A stretch of DNA of 64,000 bases. Origin: Zobellia galactanivorans (GTDB taxonomy: Bacteria > Bacteroidota > Bacteroidia > Flavobacteriales > Flavobacteriaceae). The notes under the pieces are model-generated. The model saw nothing but the letters and a program-made list of their open reading frames with translations. It was not told where the DNA came from and did not search any database. This document shows positions 7,520-16,584 of the stretch, in pieces (positions within the stretch are counted from its first letter, which is position 1; each line of letters begins with the position of its first letter). The position numbers and the translations under genes were made by a program. The stretch lies in the NCBI RefSeq assembly GCF_000973105.1, contig NC_015844.1:3282501-3346500 (forward strand), given 5' to 3'.

Positions 7520-8840
7520 ACTATCGCTTATTATAAAAAGGGAATATTTGGCCAAGGTGCGGAATAAGTCCTTTGTAATAATGACATTTTTGAGTCCGAT
7601 ACTTATGGTCGCCATGGTGATTCTCATCGCGTATTTGACCAAAGTGAACGATAACGAATCACGTATTATAGCCATCCTTAACGAAAGCGATTTTTTTTCA
7701 AACGATTTTGTGGGATCGGAAACCGTTTCATTTGTTGATTTTAGGGATATTTCCCTAGAGGCGGCAAAAGACTCCGTAGCGGGGCTCGGTTTTGATGGGT
7801 TGTTATACATTCCTAGGGATACAAGTTTAAAGGCGGTGACCGAGGGCGCGTTTTTTTTCACCCCCGATGCCCCGCCTACCCAAGTGGTACAGCGCTTGGA
7901 GAATACCTTTCAAGAACGCTTGCGCCAAGGGTATTTGCAGGAGTTGGGCATTACAGCGGCAGATTATGCGGCCATGGATGCCAACTTTGACCTCAATACG
8001 GCTACGTTCAGCGGAGAAACCAATCTTAAGGGCATTACCGAACTCAAGGCCTTTATCGGAGGCGGCTTTGGTTATCTGATCATGATGTTCATTATTATAT
8101 ACGGCGGCTTTGTGATGCGTAGCGTCATAGAAGAGAAGACGAGCCGTATTATAGAAGTGATCATTTCTTCGGTGAAGCCGTTTCAGTTGATGTTGGGCAA
8201 GATCATAGGTACCTCCTTGGCCGGTATTACACAGTTCGCTATTTGGATTGTTTCTGCCGGAATACTGTTATTGATATCGTTTGCCGTATTCGATATTGAC
8301 CCGTCGGCCTTGAATACCGGGGTGTCGGTAGCACCCAATATGGGGCCGGCTATGCCATCGGTAGACCATACCATGCAATTGTATGTCCAAGAACTTTTTA
8401 AGATACCTTGGGTCATGTTGATTACCTTCTTTTTGATCTATTTTATTTTGGGCTATCTGATTTACAGTTCTATTTATGCCGCCATTGGTGCGGCGGTCGA
8501 CAACGAGACCGATACCCAACAATTTATCTTTCCAATAATCATGCCTCTGATGTTGGCTATTTACGTAGGTTTCTTTTCGGTATTCAGTAATCCACATGGC
8601 CCCATCGCCGTGGGGTTTTCGCTTTTTCCCTTAACCTCACCTATAGTTATGCTGATGCGCTTACCTGGGGGAATAGGGGAAGGAGGGGTTCCTATTTGGG
8701 AACTGGTGACGAGTATTATCCTATTAATTGCTACTTTTATAGGTATCGTTTGGCTAGCGGCCAAAATTTATCGGGTAGGTATCCTTATGTACGGTAAAAA
8801 ACCGACCTATAAGGAACTGTTCAAGTGGTTAAGGTATTGA
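7512..8840 (+). CDS. ABC transporter permease (NatB-like)
   Basis: 442 residues from the ATG at 7512, chosen because the protein then begins MNKLSLIIKREYLAKVRNK, the usual start for this family, and overlaps the ATPase gene by 8 nt. One N-terminal transmembrane helix is followed by a large extracytoplasmic loop of about 150 residues and then five or six helices (starting near GGGFGYLIMMFIIIYGGFVM). The motif VIEEKTSRIIEVIISSVKP is characteristic of ABC-2 type exporters. It forms the membrane half of an exporter with the upstream ATPase. Confidence 0.87.
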   Translation: MNKLSLIIKREYLAKVRNKSFVIMTFLSPILMVAMVILIAYLTKVNDNESRIIAILNESDFFSNDFVGSETVSFVDFRDISLEAAKDSVAGLGFDGLLYIPRDTSLKAVTEGAFFFTPDAPPTQVVQRLENTFQERLRQGYLQELGITAADYAAMDANFDLNTATFSGETNLKGITELKAFIGGGFGYLIMMFIIIYGGFVMRSVIEEKTSRIIEVIISSVKPFQLMLGKIIGTSLAGITQFAIWIVSAGILLLISFAVFDIDPSALNTGVSVAPNMGPAMPSVDHTMQLYVQELFKIPWVMLITFFLIYFILGYLIYSSIYAAIGAAVDNETDTQQFIFPIIMPLMLAIYVGFFSVFSNPHGPIAVGFSLFPLTSPIVMLMRLPGGIGEGGVPIWELVTSIILLIATFIGIVWLAAKIYRVGILMYGKKPTYKELFKWLRY

Positions 8841-8842
8841 AC

Positions 8843-9736
8843 ATGATACAAGACACACAAAGTAAGGTAGAAGAGATTATAGAAGAAGATATCTGGGGGG
8901 CCATCAAAGAATTTCTCAACCTGGGTATTAGATTTGGCGAGGGTGAAAACACCATCAATATTACCATTGGTCTTTTGCTTTTGCTCTCCCTTGCATTTTT
9001 TGCTACAGGTTATATCCTGAAATGGATGCGTAAGCTTATAACCAGGCGAATGGAGGAAGAAGATCAGTTGAAGTTCGTTAGCGTCTTCAAATTTATCAGG
9101 TATGTCGTTTACTTGGTGGTCATACTGCTGACAATGAGCTCTGCGGGTATTGATATTACCCTCTTGCTAACGGCGTCTGCTGCATTGTTCGTCGGACTTG
9201 GTCTGGCACTTCAAGAACTTTTTCAAGATATCATTGGGGGCATTTTTATCATTATCGACAAGTCGTTGCACGTGGGCGATATTATTGAGGTCGATGGTAA
9301 GGTGGGAAAGGTTTTTGAGATAAAGCTACGTACCACAAGGGCCATAACCCGAGATGATAAGGTAATCATTATACCCAATCACAAGTTTATAAGCGATATC
9401 ATTTACAATTATACCCAGAACCACAAAACGACACGTGAACAAGTTCGTATAGGGGTGGCCTATGGAAGTGATATACAATTGGTGACAAAAATATTGAAAA
9501 ATATAGCGGAAGATCAAAGTGGGGTTTTGAACAGTCCGAAACCCTTCGTTATTTTTGAGGATTTTGGCGATTCGGCCTTGATGTTTTCTTTGAACTTCTA
9601 TATTACCGATAGTTTTAGTGATCCTCGGATAAAAAGTGAAATACGGTACAAGATAGACGCTGAGTTTAGAAAGAAGGCTGTTTCCATACCTTTTCCACAG
9701 AGAGATATACATATAATCCAACAAAAGCCGTTTTAG
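8843..9736 (+). CDS. Small-conductance mechanosensitive channel, MscS family
   Basis: 297 residues from the ATG, which lies 2 nt after the permease stop. There are three predicted membrane helices (about residues 38-60, 80-100 and 105-130); the third, pore-lining one has the Ala/Gly-rich pattern LLLTASAALFVGLGLALQEL, followed by the beta domain (GDIIEVDGKVGKVFEIKLRTT, then VIIPNHKFISD). Such channels open under membrane tension and release osmolytes after hypo-osmotic shock. Probably co-transcribed with the ABC exporter and the outer-membrane gene downstream (4-nt gap). Confidence 0.9.
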   Translation: MIQDTQSKVEEIIEEDIWGAIKEFLNLGIRFGEGENTINITIGLLLLLSLAFFATGYILKWMRKLITRRMEEEDQLKFVSVFKFIRYVVYLVVILLTMSSAGIDITLLLTASAALFVGLGLALQELFQDIIGGIFIIIDKSLHVGDIIEVDGKVGKVFEIKLRTTRAITRDDKVIIIPNHKFISDIIYNYTQNHKTTREQVRIGVAYGSDIQLVTKILKNIAEDQSGVLNSPKPFVIFEDFGDSALMFSLNFYITDSFSDPRIKSEIRYKIDAEFRKKAVSIPFPQRDIHIIQQKPF

Positions 9737-9740
9737 AATA

Positions 9741-10634
9741 GTGATATCAGTTCAACCGGAGGAAAGTATTAGATACCTTACCCGTACCATTTTTTTCTTT
9801 TTGTGGTCTTTTGTAGGCTTGGCACAAACACCTGATGTGATCAGGGCCGAATATATGTTGATGCCAAGAAATGATTCCGATGCCGAGTTGTCGCGAATGA
9901 AGCTATTGGTTAACGTTCCCATTAAGGTGCGCGATTCGAACAACGTGATTTTAGGGGCCGAATATAACCGCTTGGCCTATAATTTGGAAAGGGAGCTTCC
10001 CTTCAGTAGTGCGGGGTTGAAGCAGTTCCATGTCTTGGATTTTAACATGGCGTACGTTTGGAAATTCAATCCTAATTGGCGCTTTATCGGTGTGGTTACC
10101 CCACGTTTGGCATCCACATTGACCAATCCTTTGGAAAATGGTGATTTTTCGGTGAATGCCACGGTCGGCTTTTTTAAGGAAAAGAAAAACATAGACAAGC
10201 CTATGATTTTGGTGTTGGGCGTGGCCTATAATTCTACGGTGGCCCTTCGTATCCCCCTACCTATTTTTTATTATGAAAGACGCTTTAGCAAAAGTTGGAG
10301 CTTTGTAGTAGGAATACCTAAGACCGGAATGAAATTCCACCTCAAGGAAAGGCATCAGTTTCAAACCGAATTTATTTTTGACGGATACTATGTAAATCTT
10401 CAGAATAATATAGTGCTTCCGAATACCGTTAGTGCCTCGTCGGTATCGTCGTCTGCCGCATTGGTAACCGTGGGGTATCAGTTTAGGCTCGCCGCAAATA
10501 CCTTTATTTATGCCTATGCCGGTCATACGGTGTTTCAAGACGGGGTGTTGAGAGATGCCGATAGAAATGATATATTTACATTAAACGATAATCCCAGTCT
10601 ATACTTTAGAACGGGGTTTAGAATAGGACTCTAA
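9741..10634 (+). CDS. DUF6268-like outer-membrane beta-barrel protein
   Basis: 297 residues starting at a GTG 4 nt after the MscS gene. The N-terminal hydrophobic stretch ends at GLAQTPD, a Sec signal peptide. The mature part consists of alternating amphipathic strands with aromatic girdles (for example HVLDFNMAYVWKFNPNWRFI) and ends in ...FRTGFRIGL, as expected for a beta-barrel. It resembles DUF6268 proteins of Bacteroidota. Function unknown. The following response regulator gene starts 12 nt later and may be in the same transcript. Confidence 0.65.
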   Translation: MISVQPEESIRYLTRTIFFFLWSFVGLAQTPDVIRAEYMLMPRNDSDAELSRMKLLVNVPIKVRDSNNVILGAEYNRLAYNLERELPFSSAGLKQFHVLDFNMAYVWKFNPNWRFIGVVTPRLASTLTNPLENGDFSVNATVGFFKEKKNIDKPMILVLGVAYNSTVALRIPLPIFYYERRFSKSWSFVVGIPKTGMKFHLKERHQFQTEFIFDGYYVNLQNNIVLPNTVSASSVSSSAALVTVGYQFRLAANTFIYAYAGHTVFQDGVLRDADRNDIFTLNDNPSLYFRTGFRIGL

Positions 10635-10646
10635 ATTCAAGATATT

Positions 10647-11810
10647 ATGCCTAGAATATTAGTAATCGAAGATGAATCCGCGATCAGACGGGTGTTGGTA
10701 AAGATCCTTTCCGAAGAAAGCGACACCTATCAATTGGAAGAGGCCGAAGATGGCCTTAAAGGTTTGGAAGCGGTAAAGAACAATGATTATGACCTAGTGC
10801 TCTGTGATATTAAGATGCCCAAGATGGATGGTGTTGAGGTACTCGAAGCGGCCCGAAAAATTAAGCCGGAGACCCCTTTTATCATGATTTCGGGGCATGG
10901 AGACCTCGATACGGCCGTCAATACGATGCGAATAGGGGCTTTTGACTATATTTCAAAACCACCCGATTTAAATCGCCTTTTGACCACGGTGCGCAATGCG
11001 CTGGACCGTAAGGAATTGGTGGTCGAGAATAAGATCTTGAAAAAGAAGGTCAGTAAGAATTATGAAATGATCGGTGAGAGCGAAGAAATCACCATCATTA
11101 AGGATATGATAGAAAAAGTGGCACCTACCGATGCCCGTGTGCTTATAACGGGGGCAAACGGTACCGGAAAAGAACTGGTAGCCCATTGGCTCCATGAAAA
11201 GAGCCAACGTAGCGCTGCTCCGTTTATAGAGGTCAATTGTGCGGCCATTCCTTCCGAGCTTATAGAGAGCGAACTTTTCGGACATGTAAAGGGGGCATTT
11301 ACTTCGGCGGTGAAAGATCGTGCGGGTAAATTTGAGGCGGCCAACAAGGGAACGATATTTCTAGATGAAATCGGCGATATGAGCCTGTCGGCGCAAGCCA
11401 AGGTCCTCAGGGCATTGCAGGAGAGTAAAATATCTCGCGTAGGTAGCGATAAGGATATTAAGGTCGATGTACGTGTCTTGGCGGCGACCAACAAAGACCT
11501 AAAAAAGGAAATCGAAGAGGGGAACTTTCGTGAAGACCTCTATCATCGACTGGCCGTTATTCTTATAAAGGTTCCTTCCTTGAACGATAGGCGAGACGAT
11601 ATTCCCTTGCTTATAGAGCATTTCGCGAAAAAAATAGTCAATGAACAAGGTATAGCCCCTAAGGCTTTTTCTGCAAAAGCGATCAAGCTTTTAAAGAGTT
11701 ATGACTGGACAGGTAATATCAGGGAGCTCAGAAACGTTGTGGAACGATTGATAATCTTGGGCGGAAGTGAGGTTACTGAAGAAGATGTCAAACTTTTTGC
11801 CAGTAAGTAA
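10647..11810 (+). CDS. Sigma-54-type response regulator lacking a DNA-binding domain
   Basis: 387 residues: a receiver domain (acidic pocket EDE at 8-10, phospho-acceptor D54 in LVLCDIKMPKMDG, conserved Lys in ISKPPDL) and a central AAA+ domain. The Walker A loop is GANGTGKE, the sigma-54 contact loop reads GAFTSA instead of GAFTGA, Walker B is GTIFLDEIGDMS and the arginine-finger region is NFREDLYHRLAV. The protein stops just after the AAA+ lid (NIRELRNVVERL...VKLFASK), so the C-terminal Fis-type helix-turn-helix of NtrC is missing. It may activate sigma-54 polymerase from solution or without a specific enhancer, which is inference. No histidine kinase gene is adjacent. Confidence 0.88.
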   Translation: MPRILVIEDESAIRRVLVKILSEESDTYQLEEAEDGLKGLEAVKNNDYDLVLCDIKMPKMDGVEVLEAARKIKPETPFIMISGHGDLDTAVNTMRIGAFDYISKPPDLNRLLTTVRNALDRKELVVENKILKKKVSKNYEMIGESEEITIIKDMIEKVAPTDARVLITGANGTGKELVAHWLHEKSQRSAAPFIEVNCAAIPSELIESELFGHVKGAFTSAVKDRAGKFEAANKGTIFLDEIGDMSLSAQAKVLRALQESKISRVGSDKDIKVDVRVLAATNKDLKKEIEEGNFREDLYHRLAVILIKVPSLNDRRDDIPLLIEHFAKKIVNEQGIAPKAFSAKAIKLLKSYDWTGNIRELRNVVERLIILGGSEVTEEDVKLFASK

Positions 11811-11819
11811 TAGACCTCG

Positions 11820-12521
11820 CTACTTGGATAACTGATTGCACTCTCCAAGGCTTTGTAAGGCCTTGGCCGTAATCTCCTTGGTTTTTAGATTGTAGTATTT
11901 TTTGCCTTCCGACAGCTTGGGCTTTAAAAGTTCTTGTTCACAATTTTCGTAAATCCGTTGTGCAAAGAGTCGGGCCTCGGCACAATCTACCGTATTGATG
12001 ACCTTTTCTAAGGAGTGTTTGTACTTTAGTAAGGCCTTGTCGATTTTCGCCCGTATTTCTGACTGGTCTACGACCCCTTCGTTGTAGGGTGTTTTCTTTG
12101 TGGTCTTGGTGACGTTCATGGCAAGGCTGTTCGACCCGTAAATACTCCCGTGCTCATCATGGTTGGCAATGGCATCCAAGCTTTCTTGGGTATAATCGAG
12201 GGCTTTATTGAGCAGTATGCGCGCACCGTTGATCGATGTTGCTCGGGTCGCATTTTTCAAATACTCTATATTTTCGATCATACTGTCGGTAGCGTACTCG
12301 CAACCACAGTCCTTAATTTGTTTTTTTGATTTTTCAAGGGCGGTCAAGGCTTTATAGGTATAAAACTTTGTCATTTTCAAATCGTGCATCGAAAGTGCTT
12401 TGTTCGTCTGGTTTTTGACGTAGCCGATATTTGAATTGGCGTATTCGCAGGCTTGACCCATTGCGAACGAGGAGAAAAACAAAAATGTGAAGATAAAATG
12501 TATTCGGTAAAATAACCTCAT
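11820..12521 (-). CDS. Secreted helical protein of unknown function
   Basis: 233 residues with a clear Sec signal peptide (FLFFSSFAMGQACEY). The mature part is predicted mostly helical and contains several Cys (ACEY, DCGCEY, DCAEARL, NCEQ, ECNQ), probably paired in disulfides in the periplasm. Two segments look like degenerate copies of one helical unit (around residues 38-80 and 160-200), each with a conserved Cys plus Lys-rich helix. I do not recognise a named domain. It is convergent with the response regulator gene, 9 nt apart. Confidence 0.65.
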   Translation of the reverse strand: MRLFYRIHFIFTFLFFSSFAMGQACEYANSNIGYVKNQTNKALSMHDLKMTKFYTYKALTALEKSKKQIKDCGCEYATDSMIENIEYLKNATRATSINGARILLNKALDYTQESLDAIANHDEHGSIYGSNSLAMNVTKTTKKTPYNEGVVDQSEIRAKIDKALLKYKHSLEKVINTVDCAEARLFAQRIYENCEQELLKPKLSEGKKYYNLKTKEITAKALQSLGECNQLSK

Positions 12522-12722
12522 ATAGTAGGAATTTTCGGCTGTAAAAATTTGGGGTTAATACAATGTAAAGTTAAGCCCGCCAGTAGCTTACAGACGAAAT
12601 TTTTCGATGCATGGTAGGGCTCCTTGGATATTTTGGATAAAGCGGACACTTCTTTTGTTGAACGGTCATTTTTTTTAACAATTCACTACCGTTCAACGAC
12701 AAAATATATTTATATTCAACCT

Positions 12723-13607
12723 ATGTACGGACCAAAAATGACCCAGTTTAGGGTAGATAAAGAGATAGAGCTTTCAAAATGCCCCACCCATGTTGATTTT
12801 GGAAGGAGCGAAAAGGAGCTTAAAAAGGACTTAAAAAAGATTCGGGTTGAGCTTGGGGAGTTTCAAGATACCCTTTACGCCCATGGAAAATACAGTGTCT
12901 TGATCTGTTTGCAGGGTATGGATACGGCAGGGAAGGACAGTCTTATTCGTGAGGTATTCAAAGACTTCAATGCCCGGGGCGTGGTTGTTCATAGTTTTAA
13001 AGTGCCTACGGCCTTAGAACGGGGGCATGATTATTTGTGGCGCCACTATATAGCATTGCCGGCCAAGGGCAAGTTTGGGGTGTTCAATAGAACCCACTAT
13101 GAAAACGTTTTGGTAACGAGGGTGCATCCCGAGTATATTTTAGGTGAACATATTCCCGGTATTCATTCCGTGGCTGATATTGACCAAGAATTTTGGGACA
13201 AACGCTTCGAGCAGATCAATAACTTTGAACGCCATATTGCCGAAAACGGTACCATCATCTTTAAGTTCTTTCTTCACCTGTCGAAAGAGGAACAGCGATT
13301 AAGGCTTTTAAGAAGATTGGCCCTGCAACGTAAGAACTGGAAATTTTCGCCTAGCGATCTTGAGGAGCGTAAGCTTTGGAAGAAATATCAACATTGTTAC
13401 GAAGACGCCATTAACGAGACCTCGAAACCCCATGCCCCATGGTATATAGTTCCTGCGGATAATAAAAAGGCTGCCCGGGTGGTCGTAGCCTCCGTGCTTT
13501 TAGAGGAGCTCAAGAAATATAAAGACATTAAAGAACCCGACCTTGACGATAAAATAAAGGCTAACTTGGCCCTTTATAAAAACGAATTGGAAAACGAAAA
13601 GGAATGA
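12723..13607 (+). CDS. Polyphosphate kinase 2 family protein
   Basis: 294 residues from the ATG giving MYGPKMTQFRVDKEI; a second ATG at 12738 is equally possible, and the frame is open further upstream from 12624 without family similarity. The P-loop is in CLQGMDTAGKDSLIREV (GxDxAGKD, typical of PPK2), followed by SFKVPTALERGHDYLWRHY and the lid region NRTHYENVLVTRVHP. PPK2 enzymes use polyphosphate to phosphorylate nucleoside mono- or diphosphates. Which nucleotide class it uses cannot be decided here. Its stop overlaps the ATG of the peptidase gene by 4 nt. Confidence 0.88.
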   Translation: MYGPKMTQFRVDKEIELSKCPTHVDFGRSEKELKKDLKKIRVELGEFQDTLYAHGKYSVLICLQGMDTAGKDSLIREVFKDFNARGVVVHSFKVPTALERGHDYLWRHYIALPAKGKFGVFNRTHYENVLVTRVHPEYILGEHIPGIHSVADIDQEFWDKRFEQINNFERHIAENGTIIFKFFLHLSKEEQRLRLLRRLALQRKNWKFSPSDLEERKLWKKYQHCYEDAINETSKPHAPWYIVPADNKKAARVVVASVLLEELKKYKDIKEPDLDDKIKANLALYKNELENEKE

Positions 13608-14998
13608 AACGAATAAGTCTACTTCTATTATTGTACATCACTTTTGGAAATTCTGTTCTAGCCCAAGACAAAGATGCCGCGCAGATAAAAAAGATATATG
13701 ATCAGGCCCTTACCCAAGGTAAAGCTTATGATTGGCTCAATTATCTTTCCAATCAGATAGGGGGCAGGCTGTCGGGCAGTGTTCAGGCCCAGCAGGCGGT
13801 CGAGTATACCAAGTCGCAATTAGATTCTTTGGGGCTTGATCGGGTTTGGCTCCAACCGGTAAAGGTCCCCAAATGGGTGAGGGGCACGCCTGAATTCGCC
13901 TATTTTGAAACGAGTCCGGGACTTTCTACCAATGTCAATATATGTGCCTTAGGGGGCTCTGTGGCAACTCCCTTGGGAGGTTTAAAGGCAGGAGTGGTAG
14001 AGGTTCAGGGTATTGAAGAGCTTGAGGCTCTAGGAAAGGAAAAAATAGAAGGCAAGATCGTATTTTTTAATAGACCCATGGACCCGACCTTGATCAGCAC
14101 CTTTGCCGCTTATTCAGGCTGCGTTGACCAAAGGTATTCTGGGGCCGAAGAGGCAGCCAAATACGGTGCCGTGGGGGTAATCGTAAGGTCTATGAACTTG
14201 AGGATAGATAATTTTCCACATACGGGTTCAATGGGATATGGGGATACCCCCGTTTCAAAACGCATACCGGCCGCCGCAATAAGTACCAAAGGGGCGGAAT
14301 TGTTGAGTACTACCTTAAAGCTGAATTCCGAGACCAAGTTTTATTTTAAGCAAAATTGTAAGCAGTTCAATGACGTAGAGTCCTTTAACGTTATCGGTGA
14401 GATCAGGGGGTCCGAGTTTCCTAATGAAATCATGGTCATTGGGGGGCATCTCGATTCGTGGGACTTAGGGGATGGATCACACGATGATGGTGCGGGTTGC
14501 GTGCAGAGTATGGATGTGCTTCGCTTGTTAAAAACAACGGGTTACAAGCCTAAAAGAACAATCCGCGTCGTTCTGTTTATGAACGAGGAGAACGGATTAA
14601 GGGGAGGTAATAAATATGCTGAAATCGCCAAAGGCAAAAATGAAAAACATGTTTTTGCCCTGGAAAGCGATGCAGGAGGGTTTACGCCTCGCGGATTCTC
14701 TTTTGACTGTTCCGACGAAAACCTGAAGCAGGTTCATAGCTGGAAGAGCCTTTTTGAGCCGTATTATATCCATCTTTTTGAAAAAGGCTTTAGCGGGGCC
14801 GACATTCGCCCGTTGAAAGATGACGGAATCGTATTGGCCGGGCTTAGACCTGATTCCCAAAGGTATTTTGAGCACCATCATTCCGAAAATGACACCTTTG
14901 AACACGTCAATAAAAGGGAGCTTGAGCTAGGCGCGGCATCTATGGCCAGTTTGGTCTATCTGTTCGATACCTACGGTGTGGTGACTTCCCCCAAATAA
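13604..14998 (+). CDS. Exported M28-family zinc peptidase with PA domain
   Basis: 464 residues with a Sec signal peptide (VLAQDKD). The order is: N-terminal catalytic part, an inserted PA (protease-associated) region around residues 120-260, and the M28 di-zinc core. Metal ligands are visible in GGHLDSWDLGDGSHDDGAG (His, Asp), MNEENGLRGG (catalytic and binding Glu), ESDAGG (Asp) and YFEHHHSENDTF (His). M28 enzymes of this architecture are periplasmic or secreted aminopeptidases or carboxypeptidases. It is translationally coupled (ATGA overlap) to the PPK2 gene, a pairing with no obvious functional reason. Confidence 0.88.
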   Translation: MKRISLLLLLYITFGNSVLAQDKDAAQIKKIYDQALTQGKAYDWLNYLSNQIGGRLSGSVQAQQAVEYTKSQLDSLGLDRVWLQPVKVPKWVRGTPEFAYFETSPGLSTNVNICALGGSVATPLGGLKAGVVEVQGIEELEALGKEKIEGKIVFFNRPMDPTLISTFAAYSGCVDQRYSGAEEAAKYGAVGVIVRSMNLRIDNFPHTGSMGYGDTPVSKRIPAAAISTKGAELLSTTLKLNSETKFYFKQNCKQFNDVESFNVIGEIRGSEFPNEIMVIGGHLDSWDLGDGSHDDGAGCVQSMDVLRLLKTTGYKPKRTIRVVLFMNEENGLRGGNKYAEIAKGKNEKHVFALESDAGGFTPRGFSFDCSDENLKQVHSWKSLFEPYYIHLFEKGFSGADIRPLKDDGIVLAGLRPDSQRYFEHHHSENDTFEHVNKRELELGAASMASLVYLFDTYGVVTSPK

Positions 14999-15117
14999 AT
15001 AACGGGAAAATAGTTCGTCTGAAGGGGCAGTCCACATCCTTTAAGGGAGGAGTTGCACCATAATCTTGACTAGGCGGGGATAAAGGACTTGTTCGGATAT
15101 TTCCGGACAAAATTATG

Positions 15118-15125
15118 TACCTTTG
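15118..15125 (+). promoter_or_regulatory. -7 element of the cyclophilin-FKBP gene
   Basis: TACCTTTG fits TAnnTTTG and lies 22 nt before the ATG at 15148. No convincing -33 TTTG is at the right distance. Confidence 0.4.
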
Positions 15126-15147
15126 CCGCTCATTAAAAAAATGAGAA

Positions 15148-16080
15148 ATGCAAGACGGAATCTACGCAAAATTCAATACTGACAAAGGTGAGATTTTAGT
15201 AAAACTTACCCATGATAAAACGCCCGGTACGGTCGGTAATTTTGTTGCCTTGGCAGAAGGTAAGCAAGAAAATACGGCCAAGGCCAAAGGGGAGCCTTAT
15301 TACGATGGGCTAAACTTTCACAGGGTCATACCTGATTTTATGATCCAGGGCGGATGTCCACAAGGAACCGGTACAGGTGACGCAGGATATAAGTTCGACG
15401 ATGAATTTCATCCCGACCTAAACCATTCGGAACCCGGTGTCCTTTCTATGGCCAATGCAGGACCTGGCACTAATGGAAGCCAGTTTTTTATTACCCATGT
15501 ACCTACTCCATGGTTGGATAACAAGCATACCGTTTTCGGACACGTTCAAAGCGGTCAGGATGTGGTCGATAGCATTGCCCAAGGCGATAAGATAAATAGT
15601 GTTGAAATCGTTCGCGTAGGTGACGATGCCGAAAAATGGGATGCACTTGCGGCATTCGAAAATTTTAAAACTTCCAAAGAACAGCGTCTTGCCGAAGAAA
15701 AGGCTAAGCAAGCTGCGGAATTGGACAAGGTTGCCGCCGGATTCGATGAAACCGAAAGTGGACTACGATATAAACTGATCCAAAAAGGTGATGGGCCCCA
15801 AGCCCAAAAGGGACAAACGGTTTCCGTTCATTACGAAGGATCTTTGTTGAATGGTCAAGTTTTTGATTCTTCTTACAAACGCAATCAGCCCATCGATTTT
15901 CAGTTGGGGGTAGGCCAGGTCATTCCCGGGTGGGATGAAGGCATAGCGCTATTGAAAGTAGGTGATAAGGCAAGGTTGGTGATACCATCGGATCTAGCGT
16001 ACGGTAGTGCCGGCGCCGGTGGGGTAATTCCGCCGAACGCAACCCTATTGTTCGATGTTGAATTGATGGGGGTCAAATAA
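15148..16080 (+). CDS. Dual peptidyl-prolyl isomerase: cyclophilin-FKBP fusion
   Basis: 310 residues with two different prolyl isomerase families in one chain. Residues about 5-150 are a cyclophilin ([16 protein letters not shown] with the catalytic Arg, [18 protein letters not shown]). A charged helical linker of about 45 residues ([18 protein letters not shown]) leads to an FKBP domain at about 200-310 ([55 protein letters not shown]). There is no signal peptide, so it is probably a cytoplasmic folding catalyst. Cyclophilin-FKBP fusions of this order are known from Flavobacterium. Monocistronic, with a strong terminator. Confidence 0.93.
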   Translation: MQDGIYAKFNTDKGEILVKLTHDKTPGTVGNFVALAEGKQENTAKAKGEPYYDGLNFHRVIPDFMIQGGCPQGTGTGDAGYKFDDEFHPDLNHSEPGVLSMANAGPGTNGSQFFITHVPTPWLDNKHTVFGHVQSGQDVVDSIAQGDKINSVEIVRVGDDAEKWDALAAFENFKTSKEQRLAEEKAKQAAELDKVAAGFDETESGLRYKLIQKGDGPQAQKGQTVSVHYEGSLLNGQVFDSSYKRNQPIDFQLGVGQVIPGWDEGIALLKVGDKARLVIPSDLAYGSAGAGGVIPPNATLLFDVELMGVK

Positions 16081-16105
16081 AAGACCCAAGTATATTATAA
16101 AAGAA

Positions 16106-16136
16106 AGCCCTGACCTTACGGTCGGGGCTTTTTTAT
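16106..16136 (+). terminator. Intrinsic terminator after the isomerase gene
   Basis: GC-rich stem AGCCCTGACC / GGTCGGGGCT (one G-T pair) with a TTAC loop, followed by TTTTTT. Confidence 0.75.
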
Positions 16137-16293
16137 TGTGCTACATAGAGCATACCCAATGGGGAAATTCTAAAGGAAATAAGTCTACTAAAGTTTTGTA
16201 AGGGTATTTTGATCAGCTATAATACCGCTCGCGTCTTGCAGGGTATATAGATGAAGTTAGCTTTAAAAAAAAATGATGGTAGTAGGATACTAC

Positions 16294-16386
16294 TTATCGT
16301 GAGTTCTTCGCCCTATTGGTACTTAAGAACAATAAAATGATATTTACTACCAACAGTATAAAGAGTATACCGAAAAAAGTTAACAT
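16294..16386 (-). CDS. Tiny single-pass membrane protein (30 aa)
   Basis: A 30-residue frame beginning MLTFFGILFILLVVN: one hydrophobic helix of about 22 residues and a short basic tail (NRAKNSR). It aligns without gaps to the first 24 residues of the 59-residue protein at 43-222, with 12 identities including the TFF motif and an Asn inside the helix. A -7 box (TACATTTG on the minus strand, 16476-16483) lies upstream. Downstream a small hairpin (GTAGTA-TCC-TACTAC) followed after CATCA by a T-run may end the transcript near 16267. Function unknown; membrane microproteins often regulate larger membrane complexes. Confidence 0.5.
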   Translation of the reverse strand: MLTFFGILFILLVVNIILLFLSTNRAKNSR

Positions 16387-16475
16387 AGTCGCTTCAATTA
16401 TTATGGTTATTGGGGGATAAGTGTTTTTTATGAAGATGCATATATTCTAAAAGGGTTGCTTCAAAAAAACCTAAA

Positions 16476-16483
16476 CAAATGTA
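16476..16483 (-). promoter_or_regulatory. -7 element upstream of the 30-aa membrane protein
   Basis: On the minus strand TACATTTG fits TAnnTTTG, about 90 nt before the start codon. No -33 box is evident. Confidence 0.35.
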
Positions 16484-16522
16484 TGAAAATTATTACGAAG
16501 TTATTGTAGGTTGGCTAAAGGG

Positions 16523-16556
16523 CAAAAAAAAGCCCTGATACCATTGGTATCAGGGC
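16523..16556 (-). terminator. Terminator of the cold-shock gene
   Basis: A perfect 11-bp stem (GCCCTGATACC / GGTATCAGGGC, loop ATT) is followed on the minus strand by a run of eight T. Confidence 0.8.
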
Positions 16557-16584
16557 CTGTATAAAAAAAGTTTATGCGTCTTTC

